Positions 20,061 through 31,890 are shown, numbered from the stretch's first letter. The stretch: DNA of 64,000 bases from Diploptera punctata (GCA_030220185.1 JASPKZ010009944.1:1-64000), one strand, 5' to 3'. Made by a program: numbers and translations. Notes: a model not told the origin generated them from the sequence alone.

Positions 20061-21310
20061 AGGAAATAACATTATGAGGTTTTCAAGTTAATAATTAATA
20101 ATAGAGAGTCGTGAAATCTCACCTCATAACTCCATGATCTGCAATTTCAAGAGACATCTCTCTCATCTTCAGCCATCTTATGTCATTGAATTTTGGTCTA
20201 ATCTCCATCTTCAAAGTTGTCATCTGTTGTTGATTTGATGAACTTTGAGATCATATCTTGTTCGCTGGGAATTTCAAAATTCACAGATCTAAATTTGTTC
20301 TTCTGAATGTATATCTTTTCCCTAAATGTCAGTTCCAAGGGCTTTGCCAAATGTTTCATTTGAATAAGAAGCAAAATTTTGAATTGAACTTTTATAAGAA
20401 AAATCACTTTGAAGTTCAATTTAAGATTTAAATTAAAATTCATTATAACTCACCCCATATCCTGTCTTCTAATTAAACCAGTTTCAAATCTAGGTGACTT
20501 CATCTTCAGTAATATCTCGTCATCTGATGTTATGTCATTCAGGAAAACTGCTTCTTACTCCATCTGTTGGTGGACTGATGAACCTACAAATCAAAATCCT
20601 GGAATTTCAAAATCTAAGTTTTTTTTTGCAAAATCCACATTAAAAAAAATAAAGAAAAAATTGTGAATTTTGAAATTCCCAGGATTTTGATTTGATTCAG
20701 AGATTCATTATCCACTAACAGATGGAGTAAGAAGCAGTTTTCTTGAATGACATAATATCAGTTGATGAGGTATTACTGAAGATGAAGTCACTTAAGCTTT
20801 GAAACCAGTATAATAATTAGAAGACTGGATATGAGATGTAGTATAAAACTTTTGAACTTAGATTTCACATTTTGGGACAATATAACATTCAGAAAGAACA
20901 AATTTAGATCCATGAATTGTGAAATTTCCGGCGAGCAAGATTTCTTCTCGAAGTTCATCAAATCAACATCAGATAGCAACTATGAAGATGAAGGTGTAGA
21001 CCAAAATTCAACATCATGAAGATGGCCGAAGATGAGAGGGATGCCTCTTGAAACTGCAGTCGTGTGCTTGAAGATCATTATAATAATAATTAAGCTTGGG
21101 CCTCTTGAAACTGCAGTCCTGTGCTTGAAGATCATTATAAAATAATTAAGCTTGGTCTGTATATTCTTACCTCTTATGGTTGTTTTTGTTGGACATATGT
21201 TTCAAGGCCTGTTGGCTCCATCTTCAGCTATTACAGAAACAACTATAAGAGCTAAGAATATACAGACCAAGCTTTATTATTATATATAACCTCTTAATGT
21301 TACTTCCTAT
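20061..21310. mobile_element. cluster of PLE-A tails in both orientations
   Basis: Opens with AGGAAATAACATTATGAGGT and closes with ACCTCTTAATGTTACTTCCT. It contains a minus-sense tail (20200-20400, MNFEIP-type end, LTFREKIYIQKNKF), a foldback at 20450-20830 (arms with the CTTACTCCATCTGTTGGTGG block and its reverse) and a plus-sense tail (20870-21010). Duplicated GGGCCTCTTGAAACTGCAGT-type segments lie at 21043-21140, and a palindromic tail at 21160-21290. Hammerhead-like cores lie at 20776-20810 (+) and 21227-21192 (-). Confidence 0.65.
21192..21227 (-). ncRNA. hammerhead-like core (PLE-A)
   Basis: Minus strand: CTGAAGA, GGAGCC/GGCCTT stem II with one mismatch, GAAA, stem III in CATATG, triplet GTC. 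Outer stem I pairs TGT with ACA as in sister copies. Core boxes are complete. Confidence 0.5.
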
Positions 21311-21424
21311 TGTCATCATCATCATCAGCAGCAGCATCAAGGATTAGACCTGCTGGTCTGTTCCAATCTCATATTAGAATTGGTGTATCCATCTTTTACT
21401 GGGTCTTCCAACATTTCTTCATCC

Positions 21425-23800
21425 TAGTGGCTTGTGCCCTGGATGACTCTTTCAATTCGTAACTTGATGGCTGATAGAGACACAGCACATAAGAAATATA
21501 GACTCGACAAAATAGACACAAATCTCAATCAATATAAACAGTTACGTAACAAGACAAGTCAAGCTATAAGAAACGCCAAACTTAGACATTTATACAGCCT
21601 AACAGATACCAATACTTCAGAAATCTGGAAAAACTTGAATAGAATGGGAATTGGGAGAAAAGACACAGTAGACAAATTACCTGTTTCCCTGGACACACTC
21701 AATAATCACTTCACAGGCATAACTACTACTCCAAAGGATAAAGAACAACAATAAATGAATTATCACTGACAAATCAACCCGACAGAGAACATTTCCAATT
21801 CTCATATGTTACAGATTATGACTTAAAGAAAGCCATCATGCGAATAAAAACCAAAGCAGAAGGAACTGACCGTATAAATATTACTTTACTAAATAAATAA
21901 TTCATGCTATACTACCTACTATAACTCATATTTTAACTCCTCACTACAAACTTCTACATATCCCTCATTGTGGAAACAAGCCCTCGTACGCCCACTGCCT
22001 AAAGTTAAAATACCCTTAACTCCGAACGACTTTCGACCCATTAGCATTTTACCTACCCTTTTGAAAGCTCTGGAACGATTAGTCCATAAACAACTGACTG
22101 ACTACCTAAATGAACACAATCTTCTTGATCAATTTCAGTCATGATTCAGGACAGGACACAATACGAATACTGCTCTACTAAATATCTGTGAAGACATACG
22201 CGAAGCTGCTGATAATCGAAAACTTACCATTCTTACACTACTGGACTTTAGTAAAACATTTGACACAGTAGACTTGGACTTATTGTTGCATAAACATAAA
22301 AACATCTTACTCTCTGATAGTGCCACGCAATGGTTCAATTCCTACCTTCATGAGCGCCAGCAATCTGTTGTAGGAAATCATGCATTATGTTCTTCTTGGT
22401 CCTTCTGTAAAGCTGGGGTTCCACAGGGTTCGGTGCTTGGGCCGTTACTTTTTTCAATCTACATAAATGACATATCTAGCTCCCTAAAGCATTGCAAACA
22501 TAATTTATTTGCAGACGACATGCAAATTTACATCCACACAGACAAATATTCTCTAAATGACACTGTTTCCAAAATTACGAGGATCTTGACTCACTAATGA
22601 CTTGGACAGTTAAATATGGACTGCAATTAAATCCTAGAAAGTCACAATCAATCATTATGGGTCACCAGAGACTATTATCTACAATTAACCTAAACACAGT
22701 CTTGCTTGTGTCACTAAATGGAGTTCAAATCCCTTATAGTGAGACAGTAAAAATTCTAGGAGTATTTATTGACAACAACTTAAATTGGAATACACAAATA
22801 AACCATACATGCAAAACAGTCTTCTCAATAATACATTCATTAAATCGCATAAGAAATTGTCTGCCATTCGCTCTTAGGAAAATGTTAGTAGAAACACTTG
22901 CAATGCCCCATTTTGATTATTGTGACACTCTCTTTACAGACTTAAATATTATTTTCACTCAAAGACTTCAACGTGTTCATAATTCTTGCGCACGTTTATT
23001 TGTGGTATTCGCAAATTTGACCATGTTACACTGTCCCTGGAACAATTATCGTGGCTTCGTCTAAGAGATCATAGAACCGTCCATTCCCTATCCCTTCTCT
23101 ATAAAATACTTCACACATCATCGCCTAATTATTTATCATGTCGCTTCATCACACTATCCGACGCACATACTCTTGACACTCGATCCCATCAGCACATTGT
23201 CCTTTATATCCCTCCTCATCACACTGTATATTATTCATTATCTTTTACGGTCTCACTTGCCAAACATGGAATTCCCTTCCCACCTATGTCAGAGACTGTC
23301 GAACTATAACATCCTTCAAAACAAATTAAAGAATTATTTAATAACAAACTAACTTATACACCTCACTGATAGTATTCTTTTAACAGTTAATATATTCAAT
23401 TATCTATGAAAATAATATTAAGATTAACAAATATTTACTTTTGTTTTGTTTTAAATATTGTACAAACGTAAAATTAGTTTTCTATATCTCAATTTTTTTT
23501 CTTTGTTTTTTATATACATTAGACAGGGACAATTTAATATGTCTTGATTGTATACATTTTATTATTAGTTTTAGTCTTAATTTTAACTAACATTAACTGG
23601 TTGCATTATAGATCGTAATATAATAGATATTATCTTTTTGATCAAATTTTTATTTAGTATTTAATATTAGAGTTAATTGAGATTGTTATATTCTGATGTA
23701 ATATATGTTTGTCCTGGTGAGTGGAAGAGAAGGCCACATGGCCTTAACTCCACCAGGCTAAATAAATAAATAAATCTAAATAAAAAATAAATAGTTTGTA
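21425..23800 (+). pseudogene. LINE (CR1/Jockey-like) with RT and 3' TAAA tail
   Basis: Starts in the region before RT (21434-21754: AHKKYRLDKIDTNLNQYKQL). Polymerase motifs follow in broken frames: RPLPKV then LTPNDFRPISIL; a stop inside FQS-FRTGHNTNTA (22139); LDFSKTFDTVD (22245-22280); GVPQGSVLGPLLFSIYINDI (about 22420-22480); FADDMQIY (22507-22530), the catalytic FADD box; then LQLNPRKSQSIIMG and VKILGVFIDNNLNW. The C-terminal part runs to about 23340. The 3' end is a TAAA repeat after CCACCAGGCTAAATAAATAA. 5'-truncated, with at least three frameshifts and one stop. Confidence 0.85.
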
Positions 23801-23949
23801 ATGAAGAATCTGTTTCGGAATTCTATCGTTATCCATTCTATTGATATGGTCCATCCATTCATCTCTGTATTGTGTAATTCTATCTAATAGTTTGTATTGT
23901 ATTTAAAAAAAAATCATTGTAATAGTTTGTATTTTATTTATGATTGCAG

Positions 23950-24133
23950 CACTGTGGGAAATTGGCTTGTAAAGATTATGATGAATGTTCTACCGAACAA
24001 GAAAAGCGCACAAATTCTACAACAATATCATTGCAAGACCTGACTCCTTATTCCAGATATCGTGTGATTGTTAGAGCCTATACGGTAGGCTATGGTGAAG
24101 GGAATGAATTAATGGGCAAAACAGATGGTTTTG
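23950..24133 (+). CDS. FN3 receptor exon 4
   Basis: A 184-bp exon between GATTGCAG and GTAAGT, phase 0 to phase 1. It reads HCGKLACKDYDECSTEQEKR, TNSTTISLQDLTPYSRYRVI, VRAYTVGYGEGNELMGKTDG: the second half of an FN3 domain with the L-x-P-x-x-x-Y signature and YRVIVRA. The NST is a glycosylation sequon. Four cysteines in the first half are unusual for FN3. The exon enters in phase 0 although exon 3 leaves in phase 1. Confidence 0.8.
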
Positions 24134-24189
24134 GTAAGTTCAAGCTCTTCTAAATGTCAATTTTTTTTTGTCTTTAGTTCACCTTCATT

Positions 24190-24640
24190 CTCCAGTGTTA
24201 ACGTGTATGTGTATCTAATACTTAGAATTTGTGTGTAGCTAATGCTCTGGAGTTACTTAGAACTTAACTCTTGCCAGGCGATGATTTTTTTTTTATCTAA
24301 GAAATGGATTGCAATTCTGCCAATGCCAGAGACAAAACAAGAAATGTCATAAAAGACAACTGGTGGCATTAGACAAAAAAAAAAAGAGTATTGTGAAGTA
24401 TTACACACTCACCTGTGTGGATTACTTACGACAAAACTAAGTGAAGACGGCCCCATGGCCTGTGTATGTGTTAAATTAATGTTTGTAACTTATATCATCT
24501 CCAGTTGATTTTTAGAAAATCTGTGTTTGTTAACATTTAAAAAGCAAAAGAATGAATAATTTGCACAATATCTACAAATCCTCTCACATTTTCGTGTAGC
24601 GATCTGTTGAACAGTCAAGTATAAGTTCTATTTGTATCAC
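24190..24640. other. intron, nothing recognised
   Basis: AT-rich, with a poly-A/T run near 24290 and 24376; no gene or repeat end that I can support. Confidence 0.4.
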
Positions 24641-25200
24641 TAGTCACTTGTTTTGTACATGTATCTGGTCTGCATGTGTTCCACTGGGGTAAAATTTTCT
24701 GGAGATAAAATAGTCCTCCATTCAGTTCTCTGGGCGGGGAATACTTCAGGGAATCCATGCCAAAGGCTCAAACACAGGCTTACTTTAAGGGAGGAAAGGA
24801 GATTATGAGTATTTGAGAATAAAGTTCTTAGGAAAATTTTTGGACCAAAGAGAGATGAACAGACAGGTGAATGGAGAAGACTACATAACACTGAACTGCA
24901 TGGTCTTTATAGGAAGCCAGATATAATGAGAACAGTTCAGTCTCGTAGACTGCAATGGGCAGGACATGTGGCACAAATGGGGGATGAAAGAAGTTCATGG
25001 ACGCTTTTTGTAGGAAAACCAGAAGGAAAACGTACAGTTGGTAGACCAAGAATGAGGTGGGACAATAACATTAACTATGATTTGAGGGAAATAGATTATA
25101 CAGAGGATGATTAGAGAACATTAGCTCAGGATAGGGATATATGGAGAGCTTATGTCCACGTGCCCATTAACCTATGGGTTCGATAGTGCCAGTGAGTTAG
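24640..25200 (+). pseudogene. LINE-R 3' portion
   Basis: Plus strand: RLRVFENKVLRKIF-like (about 24805), RQVNGEDYITLNCMVF, then a 62-aa frame VQSRRLQWAGHVAQMGDERS with GKPEGKRTVGRPRMRWDNNI. After a stop it continues RTLAQDRDIWRAYVHVPINL and the 3' end GGTTCGATAGTGCCAGTGAG. One of the better preserved LINE-R ends. It is 5'-truncated and has no polymerase motifs. Confidence 0.75.
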
Positions 25201-25209
25201 TTATCTTGT

Positions 25210-26085
25210 TTTCTTGTCTCGGTTCTCCTAACAGCTTAGCACTACTTCTGTCTTCATACCATAATGGTTTACTTTGTAATAATTATATTTAATTCATCAT
25301 GAACACTTTCATATAAACAAAACTCACAATAAGAAGTTATCACCATGGACGAAAAGTACTGGTGAAGTGATTGGTTTTTAGGAACAGTATTTGGTAACAG
25401 TTGTTTCTCATTAGCATATTATGCACACCCATTGATGAGTAACCGAGTACAGACCCTTAATACACCCTTGAAGCTTTAGGCAGTGAAATCCTGCCTGCAT
25501 TGCTTTTGTTACCAAAGTAACACTACTTGAAGTTGAAACGTTCTGTCTCGTGGCAATACTCCACAAGAACAGTATCCTTATGGGATGGGAGATTCTGGTC
25601 ATAAGGATTATGTGCCCAAGGTAATGCTATTTATTCAATGTTTAATATTAAATTTTCTAAGCTTTACTGATCATCAGTCTAGTATTGATTTCCATTTAAA
25701 AGAGTCTTTGTTTTTAGATGGTGTTAGTGGAATGAAGTTCACTGCTGTCTGGCACACAGGAATCATATTAGTGTAGAGAAAAATCTATGAGTAAACCAGA
25801 AGGCTAATAGCTTAAATCATTAGACCACTGTGCACAGAACCATAGATTTTTCATTCATTTTGAGAATTTTCCTCATCATTGAGGCTTTTCTCTAACCAAT
25901 CTTAGTAATCAGCATGAATTAAAAATAAATAAATATAAATGACTCCGGACTTATATAGATATTGGGTTTAAATCCGGATTTAGGCTTATTTTTTCTCTTC
26001 AAATTTAATGTGATTCATATTTCTCTTTGTTCTTAACGCTGTATAAAAATAAATTACCTAGATCCAAAATGATGAATATATATTA
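25210..26085. other. intron, mostly unassigned
   Basis: No gene seen. 25853-25925 repeats the short block found at 10978-11060. The 63-aa frames at 25411-25776 have no recognisable family. Confidence 0.4.
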
Positions 26086-26089
26086 TATA

Positions 26090-26599
26090 CAGGGTGATTC
26101 ACAATAAGTATTATGGAGTTCTAGGGGTTGTAGAGGGGACTTACTTGATAAAGTTTTGGTAAGGAACCGAAGTCCAGAAACGTACCATTATGATGTAAAA
26201 TTAGTTTGAAAATCAAAACACAATGGGCTGATATCATTTGCTTTTGTTTCAGAATAAGTATTACAGACTTCTAGGGGAAGATCTTCTTGTAAAAATTCTG
26301 GGGGCAGCAGAAATTATTGAGCACACACCAGGTCTTGTATGAAAATATGCGTCGCAGGTACACTTTGTGCAATGAACAACGGTCGCCTCATGGAACCACT
26401 TGTAGTACAACCCCTAGAAGTGTGTAATACTTATTCTGAAACACAAGACACACAATATCAGCCCAATGTGTTTCGATCTTCAAACTTATTTTACATAAAA
26501 ATGGTACATTTCCGGACATGGGTTCCTTATCAAAACTTTATTTACCAAATTCCCTCTACAACCCCTAGAAGTCTGTAATACTTATTGTGAATCAACCTG
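26090..26599. mobile_element. foldback MITE with TATA duplication
   Basis: Ends CAGGGTGATTCACAATAAGT and the matching reverse complement (one base different) at 26599, flanked by TATA on each side (26086-26089, 26600-26603). The inverted arms extend inward for about 200 bp or more (blocks AGTATTA, TTCTAGGGGT, CCCATTGTG-like), so the unit could fold into a long hairpin. The 79-aa frame inside is not a gene. Confidence 0.75.
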
Positions 26600-26782
26600 T
26601 ATACTAGATAACCTGCAAGAGCATCAGTAAATAAATAATTAGTAAGAGGGGCATGTCCCCTGTTGCCTTAAGGACTGGCCGCCCCTCCATAAGTCTCACT
26701 GACCAGTACACTTTTTCACACACTCTGGTATGTTAATAGGTTATTGTATGATCACAAAATATCAAAGTAATAGCAATATTAA

Positions 26783-26812
26783 AGAACAATAATAATAATA
26801 ATAATAATAATG
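26783..26812. repeat. AAT microsatellite
   Basis: About nine uninterrupted AAT units. Confidence 0.85.
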
Positions 26813-26924
26813 TAAGTAGTGCACCTAGATGAGGAAGAGTTCTTCTTAACTGCTGGAGGTTACTTATTGTTATATCAGTGGTGTAATGAAAGATTGCAGA
26901 GCTTGTTTTGATCCTAAAATTTTA

Positions 26925-27800
26925 TGAACTTTGAGATAAAATTTTGCTCGCTGGGTGTTAAATATTCATGGATCTATATTTGTTCTTCTAATATGTATAT
27001 CTTTTCCTAAACTGTTAATTCCAAAGACATCTCTAAATAAATAAAAATTAAGTAAATGAGTCATATCTCACCTCATATTTCAAGCGTGGAAACTGCAGTT
27101 TTTAAGAGGATCCTCCCCATCTTCATCCAACAAGATGACTTGAATTGTAATGATGGCTGAAGATGGGAGGGATTCCTCTTAAAAACTGTAGTTTCCATAC
27201 TTGAAATATGATACATCTTACTTAATTAATTTTTATTAATTGAAAACCTCATCATGTTATTTCCAATAATTAATTTATGAATAAACTTCTCTAAATGTTT
27301 TAAAAGTTTAGTTTCTTTTCCATTTATGACATTCTCTACCAAATTTTGAGCTGCAATTGCCGATTTTCATTTTCACAATTTTTTATATTTTAAAGTGTTC
27401 TTTTGTACGAGTTTCTAAATTTCTTTTACTTTTCCCTATATATGTACTTTATTGTAGTTTTTCCAACTAATTTGATAATTTCCAGATGTTTTACTATCTG
27501 GGACATTAACCTTTTTATTAGATTCATCATTTTCAGAACTACATCTCTTAGTTAGATATTCAGGAATCTTCATTTTTTGTTAGTGTGTTTTCCATTTTAG
27601 CAATGGTAATAAGTTTCAACAACAATTTGGTATATTTTAGGTTATTTTACGTCAAGCTTTCATTAATTTGTTTTGAGTATGTAATATCTTCCCTCAATAT
27701 TAATGTTGATTTGTTCTTGAACATGTTTCAATTAGTCTTCTAATCATCTTCAGCTTCATGGCCAGACTTGATAAAAAGAACCCCAAAATATTACTTCCTA
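26925..27800 (-). mobile_element. PLE-A fragments (tails and GIY-YIG relic)
   Basis: 26925-27040 is a decayed C-terminal tail. 27065-27260 is a tail palindrome with ACCTCATATTTCAAG and a core CTGAAGATGGGAGGG...CCTCTT where GAAA has become AAAA. AACCTCATCATGTTATTTCC lies at 27246-27265. 27290-27560 is a minus-sense endonuclease relic (KRTKEHFKI-like, KSAIAAQNLVENV). 27690-27800 is a further tail with TCAATATTAATGTTGATTTG. Confidence 0.5.
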
Positions 27801-28129
27801 AAATAAAACATTAATTTTCTGAATTTGTTTTTTTTTTAATAGATAAGTACATTGCTGAGATAATTATTCACATACTGCTGCAATAATTTTTACCTTTTTT
27901 AATTTTTAATTTGAATTTATATAGACTGACTGATACCTAACATAGAATCCCTGAATTTACTACTATTTTAAATATTTTGTAATGATTATTAAAATATATA
28001 CATTTTTTTATATTCTTAAATATTTACTTATCTGTGAATGATATGGTAGCCATATTATAGCCAAACATAGGCTCAACTTTAGAAATACCTCAACCTATAA
28101 TATTCCACACTGCATTCTTGTAATACTGT

Positions 28130-29060
28130 TGCTCTTAATACTTTTTCTGTCTTTACTAACATTTCATATTATTTTAAACATTTTGCAATGATACTTATCA
28201 TATTTTTTACAGTTATTAAATATTTATCTACTTAACACAAATTGTCACGTTTAACTCAAATGATTTTTCAAAGTACTAGAGAATTGTTATCTGCATGCAT
28301 GAACACTTAAAGAAATTTCTGCTAGATTGCAGAGATATTTGTGAAATCAGAATGACCAACATTCGCAATTGATTAAAGAATATTTGTTAGGTTCCGATGT
28401 GACAAGTTAGTGTACATCAGATTAGTTACACTCCATTAAATAATATGCATGTAATTTATTTTGTTATTTTAGGAAGGGGGAAGTTAGTGTACATCCATTT
28501 TTTTATAAACATGTTTGGTAAGTTATTGCGAAGGTTGATCATACCAATTTCCCACATATGTCCACCATCTTTAAGCATTCACGCATACACAGTATGATTC
28601 TGTATAACTTACAAGCAAACTGTCAACCATTGCATGCCAATTTTTCTCAGAGAAGCATTGTGGTGTACCAAGGCTGTGTCCAAAAAAAAATATCTACCAT
28701 TTTTAACTGTAAGGCACAGAAATTGAAGTCAGAATCAATTGTTGGCAACCCACTATACGGAGCAGATGTACATGCTTGCATGAGGTAAGTGCAGAATGAA
28801 GTGAGATGGGATGCAGCTCGGACGGCGGGTAGTGAGGGTATCCAGTGTGACAATACAGGTGTTGTATTACTTCCCTATAGTTTAAATGAGAGGTTTGACA
28901 CTGGATTTTAGCGCATTGCAGTTAAAAACAGCAGATATTTTTTGGACAAAAACTTTGTACATCACAACAGGTATCTGGGAGAAATTTCAAGATAGGTTTT
29001 GGTATGCAATGGTTGACAATTCTCTTGTTAGAAAAATTCATTGGTTGTGGTAATCTAAAC
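28130..29060. repeat. dispersed repeat X, copy 2, with nested foldback
   Basis: Second copy of the sequence at 19080-19860. It lacks the PLE insert but carries another inverted-repeat unit at about 28620-29022, with arms TGTCAACCATTGCATGCC and its near reverse complement ending TTGACA. The 76- and 68-aa frames across it are by-products. Confidence 0.55.
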
Positions 29061-29334
29061 TTTTCCACCAACATATACTCTTAAAGTTCCTATAATAACT
29101 TTCAATGCAGCCAACACATAGTTTTTAAATAAGTTTTTTCTACACTAACTACTAACCAAGATTAGAGCGAGTTTTGTTAGTTTATTAAGCTGTCTGTCCT
29201 CAGTTGCCTTAAGAAAAAAGGGGCCTCTATGTTACAACAAAAATGGCATAAAACTTCCTAAAAAAACTACCCAAGTGGAAGAAACCTAACAAGGGGACAT
29301 GGATAAATAATTTCAAAACTTATGAAATTAAATA

Positions 29335-29520
29335 GGAAGTAACATTATGAGGTTCTACTTTTAATAAATAAAGTTTGCTCTGCTGTCATCTTACCTCATA
29401 TTTTGTTGTTTCTTGTAAGACATGTTTCGAAGCATATTTGCTCCATCTTCAGTTGGTACAGACTGATGATCTTTAAGTTGTCGACTCCTGATCCTTCTTT
29501 TTTGTGGTCCAAAGAACTAA
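29335..29520 (-). mobile_element. PLE-A 3' tail
   Basis: AGGAAGTAACATTATGAGGT (29336-29355) with the hairpin partner ACCTCATATTTTGTTGTTTC (29394). Then on the minus strand come a hammerhead core and a short piece of the C-terminal tail (LFGPQKRRIRSRQLKDHQS-like). It abuts LINE-R sequence on the right. Confidence 0.65.
29407..29460 (-). ncRNA. hammerhead ribozyme candidate (PLE-A)
   Basis: Minus strand: TGTACCAA, CTGAAGA, stem II GGAGCA/TGCTTC (six pairs, one G-U), GAAA, C-AT-G, triplet GTC (29421-29419), then TTACA. Stem I pairs AA/TT next to the core and TGT/ACA outside a three-base bulge. The copy at 10722 has AG/CT in the same inner position, which is a compensatory change. All core boxes are intact. 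Confidence 0.65.
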
Positions 29521-30255
29521 CTGGCACTATCAAACCCGTAGGTTCATGGCAGCACGAATATAAGCTCTCCATAGATCCCTATCCTGAGCTAATATTTTAC
29601 AATCATTTCCTGTATAATCTACTTCCCTCAAACCATGGTTAATATTATTCTCCCACCTCATTCTTTGTGTACCAACTGGGCATTTTCCCTCTGGTTTTCC
29701 CACAGGAGGTTTCCATGCACATCTTTGATTCTCCATTTGTGCCACATGTCCTGTCTATTGCAGTCTATGAGACTTAACTGTTCCTATTACATCTGGCTTC
29801 CTATAAAGACCATGTAGTTCGCTGTTATGTAATCTTCTCCATTCACCTGTCTGTTCATCTGTCTTTGGTACAAAATTTTTCCTAAGAAATTTATTCTCAA
29901 ATACTCGTAATCTCTTTTCCTCCATAAAGTAAGAGTCCATGTTTTGCATCCATATAATATAACTGGGAGAATAACAGTTTTATATATTTTCAATTTAACA
30001 TTTTTTTGAAAGGAGTTGGGATGACAGGAATCTCTGTAATGCATAAAAGCATGCATTTCTAGAATCGAGCTTATGTTTAATTTCTCTGTGCATCTCATTC
30101 CTATTTGTGATTATGTTCCTAGGTATTTGAATTCAGCCACTTCTTCAAAATTTCCCTCATTTGTCATTAGCTGTCCATTTCCATTATCTAATGCATTTCT
30201 ATGTGTGACCATATATTTAGTTTTATAGATATTTATTTCCGGTCCCAGTTTCTTA

Positions 30256-30841
30256 GGGTCGTATGTAAATACATTAGTCTCTACTCAAATTACTTCCAAT
30301 CACTGGTGAGCTGACTCACCGTGAGCAATTGCTGAGATCGAATTAACGGCCGACTTACGGTCATGCATGAAAGTTGACGTTTTCGTAATATTGGCAACGA
30401 ATTACCCAGAATTGTCAGCGATAAACCACTTCCGTTATTTTCGTTTGCTATAGAGGAACGCATTTACGCTTGCGTCCCGCAAATAATACTGTATACAACG
30501 ACGTCTGCATCGCGCAATATTACGCCGATTCTCCTGTTCTTCCAGTTGAATTCTTTGGTAGACTTTATCAAATTCCTCTTCTCGGCGTATACCGAAAACA
30601 TGATCGAAGTCTTCAAGGTCCGACATCTTGGATAAAGCTGCAAAGGTTTCAAAACTACATCGGTTCCCTTCGGGATTTTCACGATAAGTTTCTATCTTGA
30701 GCTATGATCTTAAGGTACCTCGTCAGGTAGCTTACAATTATTATCGCATGAATAGATTTCTGAGTAAGCAAAATGTATTTGGATAAAACTTTCTCAGCAG
30801 AGAATGCCTTTTACTGTCTAATGCATTCAAACATTCGACCC
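30256..30841 (-). mobile_element. PIF/Harbinger-type MITE, copy 2 (inside LINE-R)
   Basis: Ends GGGTCGTATG and CATTCGACCC with a perfect TTA duplication (30253-30255, 30842-30844). The LINE-R frame resumes across it. On the minus strand 30626-30435 encodes MSDLEDFDHVFGIRREEEFD with an arginine-rich continuation, which resembles the start of a Harbinger transposase. It is therefore likely a deletion derivative of an autonomous element. Confidence 0.82.
30435..30626 (-). pseudogene. Harbinger-like transposase N-terminal remnant
   Basis: 63-aa frame: acidic start DLEDFDHVFGI, charged helix EEEFDKVYQRIQLEEQENRR, basic NIARCRRRCIQYYL. Copies 1 and 3 keep the same region with frame changes, so it is not under coding selection now. 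The family assignment rests on the TWA duplications and the DFD-F start, not on catalytic residues. Confidence 0.45.
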
Positions 30842-31139
30842 TTAGTGTTACTCAATGGTGTGTACATGTTAGCTCTTAGTATCTCCTCGCTATTGCCCAA
30901 TAATACTACATCATGAACATAAACTAACATAAACAGCACAAACTAACATAAACAATAATACCTTTGAGTTGTAGGCCTTCTTCATTCTCTAAAGATGTGA
31001 TGGCATGCTCTAGTACAAAATTAAATAGTAGAGGAGATAGTGTATCTCCTTGCTTCAACCGATTGTGAATTTCAAAAGTATCCTAATGCTGTTTGTCTGC
31101 ACACACCCTACTCTTTGTGTCATTTAGACACATTTGTAT

Positions 31140-31480
31140 ATTAAGGTAGAATATTTTTATCACTCACCTCATATTGTTCTTCTTATTTGATTATAAACTA
31201 GTTTCGGAACATAGTTTCTTTTCCATTATCGTCAAGACCGTTGTTCTGTCGTCTTGAAGAGCTGTCCTTCTCTCCTTCCATTGGCTGACTGAAAAACCTC
31301 GAAACCAGGTCATTCTCACCAGGAATTTCAAAGTTCATTAATTTTTCTTTTCGCTCTTTTGAATGTAGATCTTTTCCCAACAGTAAGTTCTTTTGGTTTT
31401 TCTATTTGTTTTAATAATTTTGCTTCTTTCTCGATAAGATGTTTTTCAGACCATGCATGGGCAGCCACTGCAGATTTGTA
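31140..31480 (-). mobile_element. PLE-A 3' fragment
   Basis: The CTCACCTCATATTG side (31163) precedes a minus-sense tail: MNFEIPGENDLVSRFFSQPM (31357-31290), with KLLKQIEKPKELTV-like and AVAAHAWSEKH upstream. Core boxes are partly lost. It separates two parts of the LINE-R RT region (31140 and 31545). Confidence 0.6.
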
Positions 31481-31489
31481 TAATTATAA

Positions 31490-31540
31490 TTTAAGAGAAA
31501 AATTATACGCTCAGACTGGGGCTTGAACCCAGGACCTTTT
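31490..31540 (-). mobile_element. SINE family 3 head
   Basis: TTATACGCTCAGACTGGGGC and TTGAACCCAGGACC in the same arrangement as the other family 3 copies; truncated. Confidence 0.5.
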
Positions 31541-31544
31541 GCAT

Positions 31545-31890
31545 TCTATATTCATTCATATAAGTCTAATTTTTTAGGAATTCCGAACTTCAGCAGGATA
31601 CTTTATAACTTCTCCTTCTTATATAATCGAGTTGATATACAGTACCATTATATTCCCAATTCTTTTTCTAAAAATCTGTCTTATACTAATAATCTGATCT
31701 GTTGTAGACCTGTTACTTCTAAATCCACATTGATGATCTTCTAGAATATCATCAATGTAGGGAGTAAGTCTGCTTACTAATATATTTGTAGAATTTTGTA
31801 CGAAGTTGAAAGTAATAAGATGCCCCTGTTGTTGTTGCGATCAGTTTTTTCTCCTTTCTTATAGATTGGTACGATAATCAATTCTTTCCA
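31545..31890 (-). pseudogene. LINE-R RT palm region
   Basis: Minus strand with many stops: ELIIVPIYKKGEKTDRNNNR, GILLLSTSYKIL, INVDLEVTGLQQIRLLV. These correspond to the VPIYKKGDK, NYRGISLL and CGFR blocks of non-LTR reverse transcriptases. It probably belonged to the same insertion as 29520-31140. Confidence 0.6.

Larger units (their letters stand above)
29520..31140 (-). pseudogene. LINE-R RT region split by a MITE
   Basis: Right part (31140-30842, minus): an RT block reading KQGDTLSPLLFNFVLEHAIT, SLENEEGLQLKGI and VHDVVLLGNSEEIL, a decayed YADD region. After the MITE it resumes at 30255 with INIYKTKYMVTHRNALDN, EVAEFKYLGT, VKLKIYKTVILPVILYGCKT, RQVNGEDYI, and ends GTQRMRWENNINHGLREVDY and DLWRAYIRAAMNLRV at 29530. 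It is the longest LINE-R copy here. Confidence 0.78.
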
